The notes under the pieces were generated by a model. It saw only the letters and a list, made by a program, of their open reading frames with translations. It was not told the DNA's origin and ran no database searches. A DNA stretch of 64,000 nucleotides from Berberis thunbergii (taxonomy: Eukaryota > Streptophyta > Magnoliopsida > Ranunculales > Berberidaceae), in the NCBI GenBank assembly GCA_003290165.1, contig QNQO01002069.1:88592-152591 (forward strand), written 5' to 3'. Of the stretch, positions 1-11,560 are shown piece after piece. Made by a program: the position numbers and the translations under genes. Each line of letters opens with the position of its first letter. The stretch's first letter is position 1.

Positions 1-837
1 GTGCATATTTTCCCTCGCTTTTCCATGAAATTTGTTAGCTTTATTTTTAGGACTTGATTCAGAACATAATTCTACTATGTAGCATTTAGTTTTAGGGATT
101 GCAACTCTGTATTTGACGTCAGAAAAAAACCTATTATAGCTTGTATTGCAACAATAGGGATTGCAACTCTATATTGCAACAAGCTAAACATTGTTGACCT
201 AGGTTTTTAATAAAACAATAGAGGCAATATTAGTTTCTAACTAAATACATGAAAAACCTAGGTTAAAAACAATATTATATCTTGTTTTAAATCTTTTTAA
301 CAAATCTTTTTATGAACAAAATGATATTGTGACCGTATTTTAAATATTTTATTACTCCAAACAATTATAGGAATGGTAAGAAAAGATAATAAAAAAAAAA
401 AAAAAAACTCAACTAATAGTTTTCCAACTCAAAGTTGGCACAGGTGATATGAGGTATAGTTTCAATTTTCCCATGTCAAATGATAGTTTTCTTCAAATTT
501 TAGGTCATTTGTGACATTTTCTTATATTGCGTAAAAAGTTGTTATGTGAATGACAATACATAGTCAATGTTTTATCAGAACATAAAATTTAAGTTAAAAA
601 AAAAGTAGGACCCAAAAATTCAAAACTGGTTGAAATTATGAGACCCAAAAGTCTAAGTTACGAAATGGTCAATGGTTTTCCTTATAGTGGATGCTTTTAT
701 GATACATGGAGTATGTTCCTTTAGAAACTTTGGGTGCATAACAAGAAAAGAGAAGCAAGAATCACTTATAGTATCACTTATATATATAAGAATAGGTTTT
801 CTTTATTTAGTTTAAAATTATTTAGCCAATACATTGA
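1..837. other. AT-rich intergenic DNA, no gene seen
   Basis: No coding frame with recognisable content on either strand. There is a short imperfect inverted repeat built on ACCTAGGTTTTTA (196-209 against 252-264) and a short direct repeat GGGATTGCAACTCT (about 95 and 156), which could be remains of a small foldback element. A pure A run lies near 391-408. Nothing else is supported. Confidence 0.5.
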
Positions 838-1069
838 TGTAAATAATGGTATGAAGAAAATAATATGTCAGGGTAAATTTTTCATTATACAAGCAAGGGT
901 ATTTATATAAGAAGTATTCTAGTAGTTTTAGGTAACTTCTGATAAGAATACAATTCAGTTTTCACAACTATAATATTCCTAAGATTTTCACAACTACAAT
1001 ATCCTAATCATATCCCTATAGTATCCTAATCATATCCCTATATCATAGAAGAATCATTGATTCTCAACA
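838..1069 (-). repeat. 3' LTR of copia-A
   Basis: About 232 bp, starting TG and ending CA on the minus strand. It carries a local direct duplication of ATATCCTAATCATATCCCTA (about 1000-1045) that the 5' copy lacks. Homologous to 6706-6861. Confidence 0.75.
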
Positions 1070-1074
1070 CTCCT

Positions 1075-2572
1075 CCTCAAGTTGGAGAGTGGATGTTAAG
1101 AACTCCCTACTTATGCAACATGTCATTGAAAACATCTTTTTCTAACAGCTTTGTGAGCACGTCTGCTACTTGTTGAGATTAAGTTACATATTTGGTTTTA
1201 ACTGAACCATTTTGAATTTTTTTCTCTAATGAAGTGGCAATCTATTTCAATATGCTTTGTTCTCTCATGGAAGATCGGGTTAGCTGCAATGTGCAAAGCA
1301 GCTTGATTATCACAGTGAAGCATCGTTGTCTCCGGATGTGACACCTATAGATCTCGTAATAAGTTGTGCAACCAGGTTATTTCACAACAAGCACTCGTCA
1401 TGGCTCGATACTCGGCTTCTGCTGAAGAGAGGGAAACAATTTTCTATCTTTTTGTCCTCCAAGATACCAGTGAATTTTCAAGAACGACACAATAATCTGT
1501 TGTTGACCTTTTAGTAGTAGGACAACCAACCCAATCCGAATCACAATAAGCTGTTAAACGCAAAGAATTATGAGCTAGGAAAAAAATCTCTTCCTGGAGA
1601 ACTTTTAAGATACTTCAAAATACGGATTGCTGCATCCCAATGTGGTTTCCTTGGTTCACACATGAACCTGTTGAGGACATGAACTGTATAAGTAATATCG
1701 GACTTGGTGATGGTCAAATAGATAAACGACCTACCAACCTTCTATATTTTTGTGGATCTGCAAGCAATTCACCTGTGTCTGACAATTTGAGATTTTGTTC
1801 CATAGGAAAGCAAACTGGTTGTATTCTTAATAAACCTCCATCTTTAATAATATCAAGAACATACTTTTTCTGAGAAATTGCAATACCTTTCTTGGAATTA
1901 GATACCTCAATACCCAAAAATAGTTTTAAATCTCCAAGATCTTTGATACGGAAACGATTATGAAGAAATTGTTTGAGGGTATTGATGGCACCCAAATTAT
2001 TTCCTGTAATCAATATTCATCAACATAAATCAAAAGGGCAATGAATGATTTCCATCTATTATGTGTGAAGAAGGAGTAATAATTTTTAGATTGAACGAAT
2101 TAAACCAGCAGCTTGTATGACATCAGAGAACTTAGCAAAACCATTGACGAGAAACTTGTTTTAGGACATATAGGGACTTGTTGAGGCAACATACCATATT
2201 CTCCCTTGGCACCGTAGGCCGGGAGGTGGGAGCATATAAATTTCTTTATGAAGATACCATGAAGAAATGCATTATGAACATTGAGTTGATGAAGAGACCA
2301 ATATTGATCTGCAACAATGGCAAGGAGACAGTGAATTTTGAGAAGCTTGGCAGTGGGAGAGAATGTGTCATGGTAATCAATGCCCTCAGTCTGAGTGTAC
2401 CATTTAGCAACCAAGTGAGCCCCTTATACCGCTCGATTGAACCATCAGAGCGATGTTTAATCTTGTAAACCCACCGACAACCAATTGGTTCCTTACGGGA
2501 GGAAAAGAAGTAAGAGTCCAAGTTTGATTTAGTTCTAACGCTTGAAATTTGGAGAGCATGGTCTGTTGCCAA
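1075..2572 (-). pseudogene. copia-A reverse transcriptase and RNase H, broken
   Basis: Minus-strand translation shows the start of the copia reverse transcriptase domain (CRWVYKIKHRSDGSIERYKG at about 2420-2500), then a frame from 2013 to 1714 with GNNLGAINTLKQFLHNRF and DLGDLKLFLGIEVS. Typical copia RNase H residues follow ([10 protein letters not shown] at 1281-1320 and [14 protein letters not shown] at about 1230-1275). The frame closes with VADVLTKLLEKDVFND at about 1115-1172, as usual before the purine tract. The catalytic YVDD box is itself broken: around 2011-2031 the frame runs YVDE and is then lost by a one-base indel before the conserved ITGNN. Several more frameshifts separate the blocks, so this cannot make a working enzyme. 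Confidence 0.85.
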
Positions 2573-2601
2573 TTCGGATATGAGGCAGCATCCTCATAAG
2601 T

Positions 2602-3390
2602 TCAAGGCTCCACATGACGACTAATGTTATAAATGAAAGCTAGATGGGATGGTGAGTATCGATGGAAAGAAATAAACTTGGACAATGGATAGTGAATACC
2701 TGATGAGGGAATTGGAGACGAAGACTCTGATTGGATGGATGGTGGCAACGTGATGACAAAATCCTGGAGGTGGCTAGGCAAATTTTTGGTACGGTTTGAC
2801 TGGCGAGAAGGTGGTGCGGTTGGTGGAGAGACATGAACGAGAGAAGTATGAAGCACTAGTGAGCAACTTTTAGATGAAGATGAAGGGTTACCTGGTGAGG
2901 GAAGGGTGTGGTCAGTAAGAAAAGTGAGTTCTGTGTTAGCGGGTAGAGGAGTAGATGGAGTAGGGAAAGGGGACAACCCTGGTGAGTCATCGGGTAGGCT
3001 AGTAGGTAAGACATCATGGTGGGTTGGTGGTTGTAAGGGCCCGAGGAAGGGAAATGATTGAATTTGGTATATGCTTGGTCTTGAAAAGAAATGTATTTTC
3101 ATGAAAAACAACGTCACGACTATTAATATTTTTTGAGTAGACAAATCATAAAGTTTGTAGGTCTTTTGTCCATGCGGATAGCCAAGGAAAACAAATTGCT
3201 TAGCACGTGGATCAAATTTGTGAGAAGTGTAGATATGTTTGGCATATGCAAGACACCGAACAACCTTTGAATGTGTATAGGATGGTGTTGCATTATACAA
3301 TTTCTAAAATAGAATTTTGTGGGAAAGAAGTAAGGTGGGTAGCCTGTTAATCAAATGAACTGTTGTGAGTATGCATTCTCCCCCAGAGAT
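2602..3390 (-). pseudogene. copia-A integrase C-terminal part and linker
   Basis: From 3390 downward the minus strand continues the integrase interrupted by the hAT element (GGECILTTVHLINRLPT). It then shows the post-integrase block FLGYPHGQKTYKLYDL and a long Pro/Ser/Thr-rich linker (about 2640-3080) that in copia proteins joins integrase to reverse transcriptase. The main open stretch is 2602-3300. Short frame breaks occur near 3300. Reading across the hAT insertion works only if the 8-bp duplicated target is counted once. Confidence 0.8.
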
Positions 3391-3398
3391 GAAGAGGG

Positions 3399-4620
3399 TA
3401 GGGGTGTTAATCGGTTTAGTCGGTTCAAAGTTGGAAAAAAACCAAACCGAACCAAACCAAACCAAGAAATCGATTTTCGGTTCAGTTCGGTTACCACATT
3501 TATCAAATAAATAACCAAACCAATCGGTTAGGATATTTTTGGTTTTTCCCTTTTTATTCTTTTTATTTTATTTATTTTCTGCTGCTACATACAATCGAAT
3601 TGGCTCTAGCACAAAAGGAATAAGTCAAAGCTACAAAGAATGGAAAGAATGAAGTGAAACTTGGTTTGCAAAGGAGGAAAACCCAAAGACAGAGAGAGTA
3701 CAAATAAAATAAAAGAGAGAGATAATGAGAAGCGATAAAGGGAAAGCAAATGCCAGATGAACACAGAGAGTTTCAAGACTTCGACTATTCATTTATAGAG
3801 ATTTTATTTCAATTTTTTCTTGCCTATTTTTCTTGATAATTTCATAAGATTAAATTTTTTTTGGCCTGTCTCTCATATATACAATACTATAACATCATAC
3901 AAAAAATATAACAATAATTACATTGTTTGCATCTTAATCTATCTCCACCATACCCATGTGATGATCTGAACAAGACCGAAACTTTCTATGACGATTCCAC
4001 AAGTCACGTAATTTCATCCAGCAAGAAGTTTTTTTTTTTTATCAAATCAGAAGTATCAAAGTTGTCACCATCGCCATTGCTCATCTTTGCTGCAAGCAAG
4101 CAAGTGAAAACTTTCGTTTTTTTCAACAAGATTGAGTCAAACTCGGTATCTCCTCCTCAACTTGCAAATGGTTTGATAAAGAGAGTTAAAAAAGGAAAAA
4201 AAGGACATTAATAAAGAAAAATAAGTTGGGTAGGTGGGGAGAGGTGGGTGGGGCTTAAATAAGATAGAGAATGTAGACATTTTCAACTATTTCTCTGAAT
4301 GGGGCAAAGTTGGAGCTAAGAGAGAGGGTGGGGATGCGGGGTGCATTGGAATGGGGTGAGAATTTAAATAAGAGTGGGTTGGTATGGGATTAAATAAGAG
4401 AGAGAGGGTTAGGGATTAAAAACAATATAAGGGGAAGGGTTCGGTTTGGTTCGGTTGTTTCGGATGTGTGAAAAAAAAACCGAAACCAAACCAAACCAAG
4501 TCGGTTCGGTTCGGTTTTCTAATGTTCAGTTTTGGTTTTTATTGGTTCAAGTTTTTTCGGTTATATTTCGGTTCGATTCGGCAAGTTCAGTCAGTTTTCA
4601 GTAACCAATTAACACCCCTA
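3399..4620. mobile_element. Non-autonomous hAT element inside copia-A integrase
   Basis: A 1,222-bp element bounded by inverted ends TAGGGGTGTTAATCGGTT and, in reverse complement, TAGGGGTGTTAATTGGTT. It is flanked by perfect 8-bp direct duplications GAAGAGGG (3391-3398 and 4621-4628). The 8-bp duplication and short terminal inverted repeat are hAT hallmarks. Subterminal DNA at both ends is dense in AACCGAACC / GGTTCGGTT motifs, likely transposase binding sites. No transposase is encoded; the interior is A+T- and GA-rich. It shares the terminal TAGGGGTG with the element at 23805-24880 but differs from the resident hAT at 8257-11889, whose ends are CAAGGATGCAC. Confidence 0.92.
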
Positions 4621-4628
4621 GAAGAGGG

Positions 4629-5407
4629 AGGTTAGCTTGAAAGTGTAAGGCCCGTGCAGTTTCAAGGATATGACGATGCTTACGTTCGGCAACACCATTT
4701 TGTTGTGGTGTGGCGACCCAAGTATATTGATATAAAGTTCCATGATTTTTGAAAAAATCCCTTAATGAAAAAAAATTCCCCCCATTATCCACACGAATAG
4801 CTTGTATGGTGGTATTGAAATGGGTTTTAACCATGGAAAAAAAGGATTTGAGTTGTCATTGTGTTTCATTTTTATGGTGCATAAGAAATACCCAAGTAAA
4901 TCGAGAGAAATCATCCACAGTTGTTAGGAAAAATCAAGTCCCAAATATTGAAGGAGTTCTGTGAGGCCCCAAAATATCACAATGAATAAGGGAAAAAAGT
5001 TTCATAGTGGAAATTAAACTTTTGCTAAACGGAAGGCGAGTTTGCTTTGCCAAATGACAGGCGTTGCAAACATTATTCAAATTAGAGGAACAATTTAACA
5101 AAGTTTTGCCTAAAACATGTAAACGCGGAGAAGAAGGGTGACCTAAACGGCGATGCCATAAGTCTGCGGAAGCGGAAGCAAGTTGGCGGGATGGTTTGTT
5201 AGTAGAAGATGCTTGGTCAGAAGCCAACACCACTAAGTGATAAAGCCCGTCTCGTTGTTTACGCAAAATAATCGTCATCCTCGTTGCCAGGTCCTGCAAG
5301 ATACACCAAGAAGGAAAAAAAATCACTGAACATTGTAATCCCTTTGTGATGCGACAGACAGACATGAGATTGACTTTAAAGGTAGGAACACATAAAACAT
5401 TTTTCAA
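4629..5407 (-). pseudogene. copia-A integrase, zinc-binding and catalytic core
   Basis: The minus strand shows the pre-integrase HHCC module (LWHRRLGHPSSPRLHVL followed by CNACHLAKQTRLPF, about 5020-5180). The catalytic core follows: DILGPH gives the first Asp, IRVDNGGNFFS the second, and PQQNGVAERKHRHILE the Glu. All three acidic residues can be seen. The frame changes near 4930, and near 4625 the domain is cut by the hAT element, continuing at 3390. Integrase inserts cDNA copies into the chromosome; here it is non-functional. Confidence 0.85.
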
Positions 5408-5444
5408 AGAAATATGAGAATTAAAAGATAAAGTTCTAGTAGAA

Positions 5445-6560
5445 CTAATGGGTTGTATCTCCGCTTGGCAACATTACTGGCTGCATAGATGGATTTTTAG
5501 CTTTGGCTCCAAGCATGTGAGAAGCTGGGGTGATATGGTCTGTAGCGCCATTATCAATAATCCAATTGAGATCGTGAAAATGTTTGGTATTACCTGAGGA
5601 TTGGTGGGAGTTTTTTTCGTTCATCATATTTTGAATATGTTGATATTGAATCTCATATAAGTTAGGCATGACAGATTGGATTTCTTCTAATGTTGGGTTC
5701 GAGTTCACATGGTTCACAGTCCTGGTGTTTGCTCCCCCTTTGTTGCGACTTCCCTTAGGCTTGTTAGAACCATGCAAAGGGTGTCCGAGTGAAAATCTGT
5801 GCAACTTGTAACAAGTATCAACAATATGGTGGTCTCGGCCTTGACAAACTGCCATGGCTGCGGACTCAATAGAAGGACAGGTACATTGACGAACTGCCAT
5901 GGCTGTATATTCAATGGAAGGACGGGATGTGTCAAACTCTCTTTGTTTTTCTTCCTGTGTAATAAGGAAATAATCCTTGCGCAAAGTAGGCAAGGGTTGC
6001 ATGAGCAAGATATGTCCACGAACTGCACTAAAAGACTCATTAAGCCTCATAAGAAATTGTATCAGAACATTGCGCTCGTCACGCTCCATGTGTTTTTTCA
6101 TAACACCACAAGAACACAAGGGCAGATCATCATACGAGGCCAACTCATCACATAGTTTTTTTAGTTTGGTGAAATAACTTGCTACGGACATTTGTTCTTG
6201 AGAAAGAGAGGAAAGATCATGCTGCAACTGAAAGATTCTTGGAGCATTGCTTTGAAAAAATCTTTCTTTGAGATCCTCCCAAACCTTATGTGTTGTAGAT
6301 GAATAAATTACATTGTTTGCGTTGTTAGGTTCAATGGAATTAATGATTCATGAAAGCATCATGTCATTGCAACGTTGCCAAAGAAGAAACTTGTTCAAGT
6401 TTGTCTCTTCTGAGGGTACCTCCAGCGTTCCATCAATATACACTAACTTATTTTTCACGCTTAGGGAGATGCGCATAGAACGACACCATGTTGCGTAGTT
6501 GTCTCCATTAAAAAACTTGGAGACAAAGCACCATTCCAGAGTGATCATAGTGATGGATAA
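5445..6560 (-). pseudogene. copia-A gag and aspartic protease, broken
   Basis: The N-terminal part (about 6348-6560) reads as a copia gag: FNGDNYATWCRSMRISLSVK and GTLEVPSEETN, then LLWQRCNDMMLS and a TGA where the family has Trp. The second frame, 5445-6227, carries the gag helical region (SVASYFTKLKKLCDELASYD, LMRLNESFSAVRGHILLM), a decayed knuckle region HIVDTCYKLH and the protease box WIIDNGATDHI. Family members have Asp-Ser-Gly at this box; here it reads Asp-Asn-Gly, an unusual active site. A near-repeat of IEYTAMAVRQ / IESAAMAVCQ lies in the spacer at about 5840-5910. Confidence 0.85.
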
Positions 6561-6692
6561 AAAAAATGGCAAGAAGTTCATGGTTCCTCCAAGCCAAAGA
6601 AATCTCTGTATTATCGCCCATGGTAAATGGATGACGAAAGAAAGATGACTATAGTGATAGCTGGCGGCTGAAACAAGAACTAGGATTAACTT

Positions 6693-6861
6693 GGCTCTGA
6701 TACCATATAAAACAATGTTATGGAGAAAATAATATGCCAGGTTAAAATTTTCATTATACAAGCAAGGGCATTTATACAAGAAGTATTATAGTAGCTTTAG
6801 GTAACTTCTGATAAGAATACAATTCAATTTTCACAACTACAATATTCCTAAGCATTCTAAT
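6693..6861 (-). repeat. 5' LTR remnant of copia-A with primer binding site
   Basis: The minus strand reads TGGTATCAGAGCC at 6693-6705, the primer binding site complementary to the 3' end of initiator Met tRNA used by most copia elements. Directly beside it, 6706-6861 matches the 3' LTR (838-985). The outer part of the LTR, including its TGTTGA start, is missing. Confidence 0.85.
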
Positions 6862-7426
6862 CTTTGTTAATTAATAAGATAACAAATGTTGAAATAGATT
6901 GACTTCTTTACTTTATTATTTCAGCACACACTCTAAATCATTACCGGTCATCTTAGGAGTTAAGCCTCATTTGAGAACTATCAAGCTTGTTTACTTCCCT
7001 GAGAAGTCACAAGTGACAAGGCTTTCTCTTTCATCTCTTTTGCCAAATGTGTTTACTGCTTGTAAAAAGTGAAAATGACTTCCTCTTCCAACCCTTTCAA
7101 TTTTTATTTTTATTAAAAGTATATTTTTGGTGCATGTGTGTCAAATATTTCTGATGTTTGTATTCCTAAGAAAGATACGATGGCTTAGAAAGAGTCTTCA
7201 ACCATTGAAGGATGACAAATTTTCCTTTGAGATGCTCTTATATATGGATTACAATTATACCTTTAACATGTAAAGGACAGGTGAAATCTCAAATGGCCAC
7301 TCTATAAGTGACAACAAAAATTATTAGTGTTTATTCACACTCCATTGGTGTTAAATGGAAACAATATTTGTGGTTAAAGAGTGAGTCCTTACAACGCATG
7401 GATAAATTATATATATTTCTTTAGCA
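6862..7426. other. No gene seen
   Basis: AT-rich DNA between copia-A and a LINE fragment. Reading both strands gave no recognisable protein, RNA or element ends. Confidence 0.45.
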
Positions 7427-8100
7427 TTTTTTTTTTGAAAGCGAGTGGGGGTTATTTAGGATCCCCAAATCTAAAGAAAAAAAAAAAAAAAAAAAAGGTG
7501 AAGTTACATTCGAGTGTAAATAGTTCCAGATTTATCCTCATGTACAATATCTTTCAAATCTTGTGCAAACGAGCTCAGTGCAACATCGAGAAATTCCGAG
7601 CTTGGGTGAAGGCTAGCAAGTCTGTCCGCGACTCTATTAGTTTCTCTATACTCGTGGGTAATAGTGAATTCTTCCAGTGTGGCTAGCATTCTTCTAATCT
7701 TAGTAATGATGTGTCGCAAATTCCATGCATTCTGCCGCGCTTTCATCAAGTAATCACGCACTAAGATGGAATCCGTGCTAATTGCTAACTTATTAAAGCC
7801 TTTTAGCGTGGCTAGTTGCAACCCTGCCTCAACTCCTTGAAGTTCATGTTTAATTATAGACTGACCCACACTCGAGCCGGTGCAAGCAGCCACCACATGA
7901 CCTTGATCATCCCTAATGATTGCACCATAGCCTCCTGAGTTATCTTTTAATGAGCCATCAGAATTGAGCTTGTACCAGCCAGTTGGAGGCTTCTTCCATG
8001 AGCACATGGAACCGAATTCACATAATGGACCCTGAATGTACAATAATGGACCGAATTGAGCCTGTTGCCCTAGGTGACAAAGAAATCCGGAAGAACCCTG
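7427..8100 (-). pseudogene. 5'-truncated L1-type LINE with RNase H domain (LINE-A)
   Basis: The minus-strand frame 7504-8187 encodes a plant LINE-type RNase H: WYKLNSDGSLKDNSGGYGAI (first catalytic Asp), IIKHELQGVEAGLQLA (Glu), STDSILVRDYL (Asp) and YRETNRVADRLA (last Asp). The 3' untranslated region ends in a poly(A) tail that appears as T10 at 7427-7436 on the plus strand. The terminal sequence GAAAG-CGAGTGGGGGTT matches that of the LINE at 31450, so the two belong to one family. An A run at about 7481-7497 expanded inside the 3' UTR. Family resemblance fades above about 8020, so the exact 5' truncation point is unclear. Confidence 0.8.
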
Positions 8101-8648
8101 AAGGTACAATAATGGCATATCAAATAGATGCCTCAAAATAAGCGAGTGGGTGTGTTGAAGACACGAATACACACTGTTATTTGACAAGATGACTGGAATC
8201 TTTGGGCTTGAAATAATATGGATCGAACCGATTCATGCCTGGTGCTCTGTTTGTTCCAAGGATGCACGGACTCGGACACGGACACAGACTCGGACACTGA
8301 CTCGGACACGGACACGACACGGCGACTCGACAATTTTCAAAAAAATAGGACTCGGCGACTCGGCGACACGGTCAAACTTAATTTTTAATATATATTTTTG
8401 TAACTCATCAAATTCAAACATATCAATAATACATTCAAATTCATTCATTCAAATTTACAAATGCATCATAAAGTCAAGCTCAATTGCTCAAATAGTCAAG
8501 TCATACTCATAAAACATAATTTCATTAACTTGATACTGTAAATTGATACTGTAAATCTCTAAAGTAGTCAAGTCATACTCATATAACTTCATTAACTTGA
8601 TACTGTAAATTGATAATTTTAAAAACTCACCAGTCACCAGCAAGGCGG

Positions 8649-11473
8649 CTAGATCTCTTCTTCATCAACTAGCTCATCCACTTTCATATTTTCTGCATCC
8701 AACAGTCCAGCCTCTAGCTCAGGTTCATCAAGCGAAAGACTGGCAATCTCAAGCACTCCAGTAGCATCCAAATCCAACGAATCAATAGTATCTCCTGTGA
8801 CATCCCACATCCTTGTCTCACCTTCTTGGTACTCTTGTTTTCTTCTTGACAAAAGACGAAGGTTGGAATGCACATACACTAAATCTTCAGCTCGTTTTGG
8901 GGTCAATTTGTTCCTTTTTAATGAGTGGATGTTGTTATATGTGCTCCAATTCCTCTCACAACATGAGGAAGAACAAGGTTGACCAAGTAACTTCAAAGCA
9001 ATATTCAAGAGATTAGGTGCACTGGTACCATGAGCAACCCACCACACATCAGGATCTAGGTATGCTCTATTCTGTATAGCATCACTTTCTGCAAACTGCC
9101 CAGCAGCAGTTGAAAACTTTACATACTCTGTAACAACCACTCTTCTGTCTTCAATTAGAGGAAAGTATCTCTTGAAACATATATTTCTCTCATTTGTAAT
9201 CTCAGGATCTTTGTGTGGCGCAATACGATTAGGATCCTCTTCCAACCATTCGGTGCTATAATACCTATATTATATATTAATATTAGCATTAGCAATGTCC
9301 CAAATAAAAAATAAGTAGAATAAAAAATTAAAAACAATGGAATTATTTACCTTGGATTCAAGGAATGTGCTAAGCAATAAAGTGGTGTGTTGTTTTTCTC
9401 CTATCGATCTACCAATATCTGATGCACCACTGAAAAAAACTCTGACTCCTCCTCACTAGTATTTTCCTTTCCTTCATGACGATAAATAACTTGTTTCACT
9501 TTCTCAATCATAACATCCCACATCTCATACACCGAGTGAAGACAACACTTATCTGTATCAGCCCTCCGCAACATTGAATAAATAGGCTCTGTGAAACGAA
9601 GCACATAATCCACTTTGTCCCACCACAAGTCATCCAATAGTATTCCTTTCACAATCCGTGCTTTGTCAACATCATCTTCCTTATAGGAATCCCACTTATC
9701 TCCAATCACCATACTTTGGATGCTACTTTTAATGTCTTTCAACCTCTTTAGCATAATTATGCTTGAAGCAAAGCGTGTCTCAGCTATGGAAAGCAACTTC
9801 AATCTCGAATGCTCATTAAACATGTGCAACCTCATGGAATGGTTCATGATAAAGTTCTTGATCGTCACCCCATCCCCAACAACATCAATAATCCAACTAC
9901 ACAAACTGTAGGCATTTTCATTTGCAGGCGTGTTCTTTGGAGCGCATATATTCTTCAAGGCAAGGTTGAGAGTGTGGACTACACAAGGTGTCCAAAAAAC
10001 CTCAGGATACTCGCTCTCAACAAGTAAACCTGTAGCCCTACAAACTGGAGCATTGTCGGTTATAACTTGAACGACATTCCTTGGCCCAACCTCACGTACA
10101 ACTTCCTTGATCAAATTAGCAATGAAGAACTTGTCTTTGTATTCCCCTTCACAGTTCACAACCTTTAAGAACATTGGACCACCCTCATTAATCACTATGA
10201 AATTAATGAGAGGCCTCCTTTGAGAATCAGTCCACCCATCACAAACAATTGTTGCCCCTTTAGTAACCCATGTGGACTTTGTTCCCTCCAACAACATCTC
10301 AATGTTGCTCCTTTCATTTTGAAGCAATGTCGTCCTCAATGCATTATACCCAGGAATCTTGTAACCACTAATAGACTTTGCCTTATTCGTTGCAAAGGTA
10401 AAAGCCTCCTGAAAATATGGATTCCTTGCAAGGTTGAATGGCAAGGCAACTGAGTAGAACGCCCTTGCAATCAATGCATCCAACTCTTGTCGCTCACTCA
10501 TATTGAACGCATGTGCAATAGGATTAATGGCTCTCCTCTTCCTCTGTTCATTGTATGAAAGTGGAACTGAAGGGCCAACCCCCCCACTACTTGAACTCAG
10601 GTGAGGGTGACTACTTGATCCCACTGAAGGAGGTAAAGGAACACTTCGTATCCTTGAACTTTCTGCTTTCAATGCAGCTTCATCAATAAATTTTTGCACC
10701 TCTCTAAGTTGTATGGGGGAGATTTTGGCACAAATAGCTATCCCCTGACCACTTATCTTCAACAAATGGTGCTTCAATCTAGTAAGAGAGCCTGTATAAT
10801 CTTTCTGACAATAGTTACACTTCCATCTAAGGTTTCCCCCACCTTCATTTGGTTTTCCTAATTTTGTCACATGCTTCCAAAGATCATCCCCAGTTCCTTG
10901 GCCTGCTAAAACCAATTTTAATTTCTTATTATTTAGTTTTCACTTTCCAGCAAATAGGTGCAAGTATTTCATATATTAATATCATGCATACTTTCATCAT
11001 GAATCACAGGAAGAAGAAAAAAAAAAAAAAGGAAAACAAAACGAAAAAATTTCAACTTGCAAAAAAAAAAAAAAAAATTTCATGTCAGAGATTCAGAGTA
11101 TTCATCTGATATTTCAAAAAAAATTTCAGAGTATTCAACTTGCAAAAAAAATAAAAAAATTCAACAATCGCAGGAAGGAATTGCAGGAAAAAAAAATCGA
11201 ATGAATCGATTGCTGGTAATCCATCTGATATTTCAAAAAAAAACATACCCACCAGAGATTCAGAGTATACTAGCAGAGAAAAAAAAAAAAAAAACAAAAC
11301 AGAAATCGATGAATCGATGAAATCGATCGATGAAATGGGTCGATGAAATGGGTCGACTCATAACAGGAACGATCGATCGATCGATCTCTACATCTCAGGA
11401 ACAAAAAAAAAAAGAAAAAGAAATCGATCGATTATTCGATCGTACCTGGTCCTGGTGTCGATGAGGATGCCAT
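8649..11473 (-). pseudogene. hAT transposase, three exons, one nonsense codon
   Basis: Best model on the minus strand: exon 1 11473-11446 (MASSSTPGP), intron 11445-10906, exon 2 10905-9351, intron 9350-9265, exon 3 9264-8649; both introns are GT..AG. Domains in order: BED-type zinc finger (WKCNYCQKDY with downstream His and Cys), DUF659/catalytic region with CDGWTDSQRRP (first Asp) and VITDNAPVCRATG (second Asp), and the hAT C-terminal dimerisation domain with CERNWSTYNNIHSLKRNKLT (catalytic Glu in CERNWS). The C-terminus is acidic (DELVDEEEI). The defect is TAG at 9401-9403, where the family has Trp just before EKNNTPL; without it the frame would continue into the second intron. Splice sites are inferred by eye. 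A transposase made from this copy would be truncated before the dimerisation domain. Confidence 0.9.
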
Positions 11474-11560
11474 CACTCTTCTCCTCCGCTCCGTCTGTCG
11501 ATCTCTTCTCCTCCGTCTCTACTCTTGACCTTGATCGATCGATCGATCGATGGATTGGCT
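11281..11560. repeat. ATCG-rich simple repeat in hAT intron and 5' region
   Basis: Clusters of (ATCG)n or GATCGATCGA units occur around 11310-11340, 11370-11390, 11422-11445 and 11534-11552, mixed with A-rich runs at 11281-11295 and 11403-11421. They lie in the first transposase intron and its leader. No gene content. Confidence 0.7.

Larger units (their letters stand above)
838..6861 (-). mobile_element. Degraded Ty1/copia LTR retrotransposon (copia-A)
   Basis: Read on the minus strand the order is 5' LTR remnant, tRNA-iMet-type primer binding site, gag, protease, integrase, reverse transcriptase, RNase H, purine tract, 3' LTR: the copia order. Both LTRs share the stretch around 860-985 and 6722-6855. 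The polypurine tract TTGAGGAGGAG lies just before the 3' LTR, which begins TGTTGAGAATC on the minus strand. Coding capacity is lost through many frameshifts and stops, and a hAT element sits in the integrase. The outer end of the 5' LTR cannot be aligned, so no flanking duplication can be shown. The visible divergence of the two LTRs points to an old insertion. Confidence 0.9.

Noticed and set aside
9720..10027. Plus-strand open frames across the hAT transposase
   Set aside because: They are antisense shadows of the well-supported transposase exon 2.
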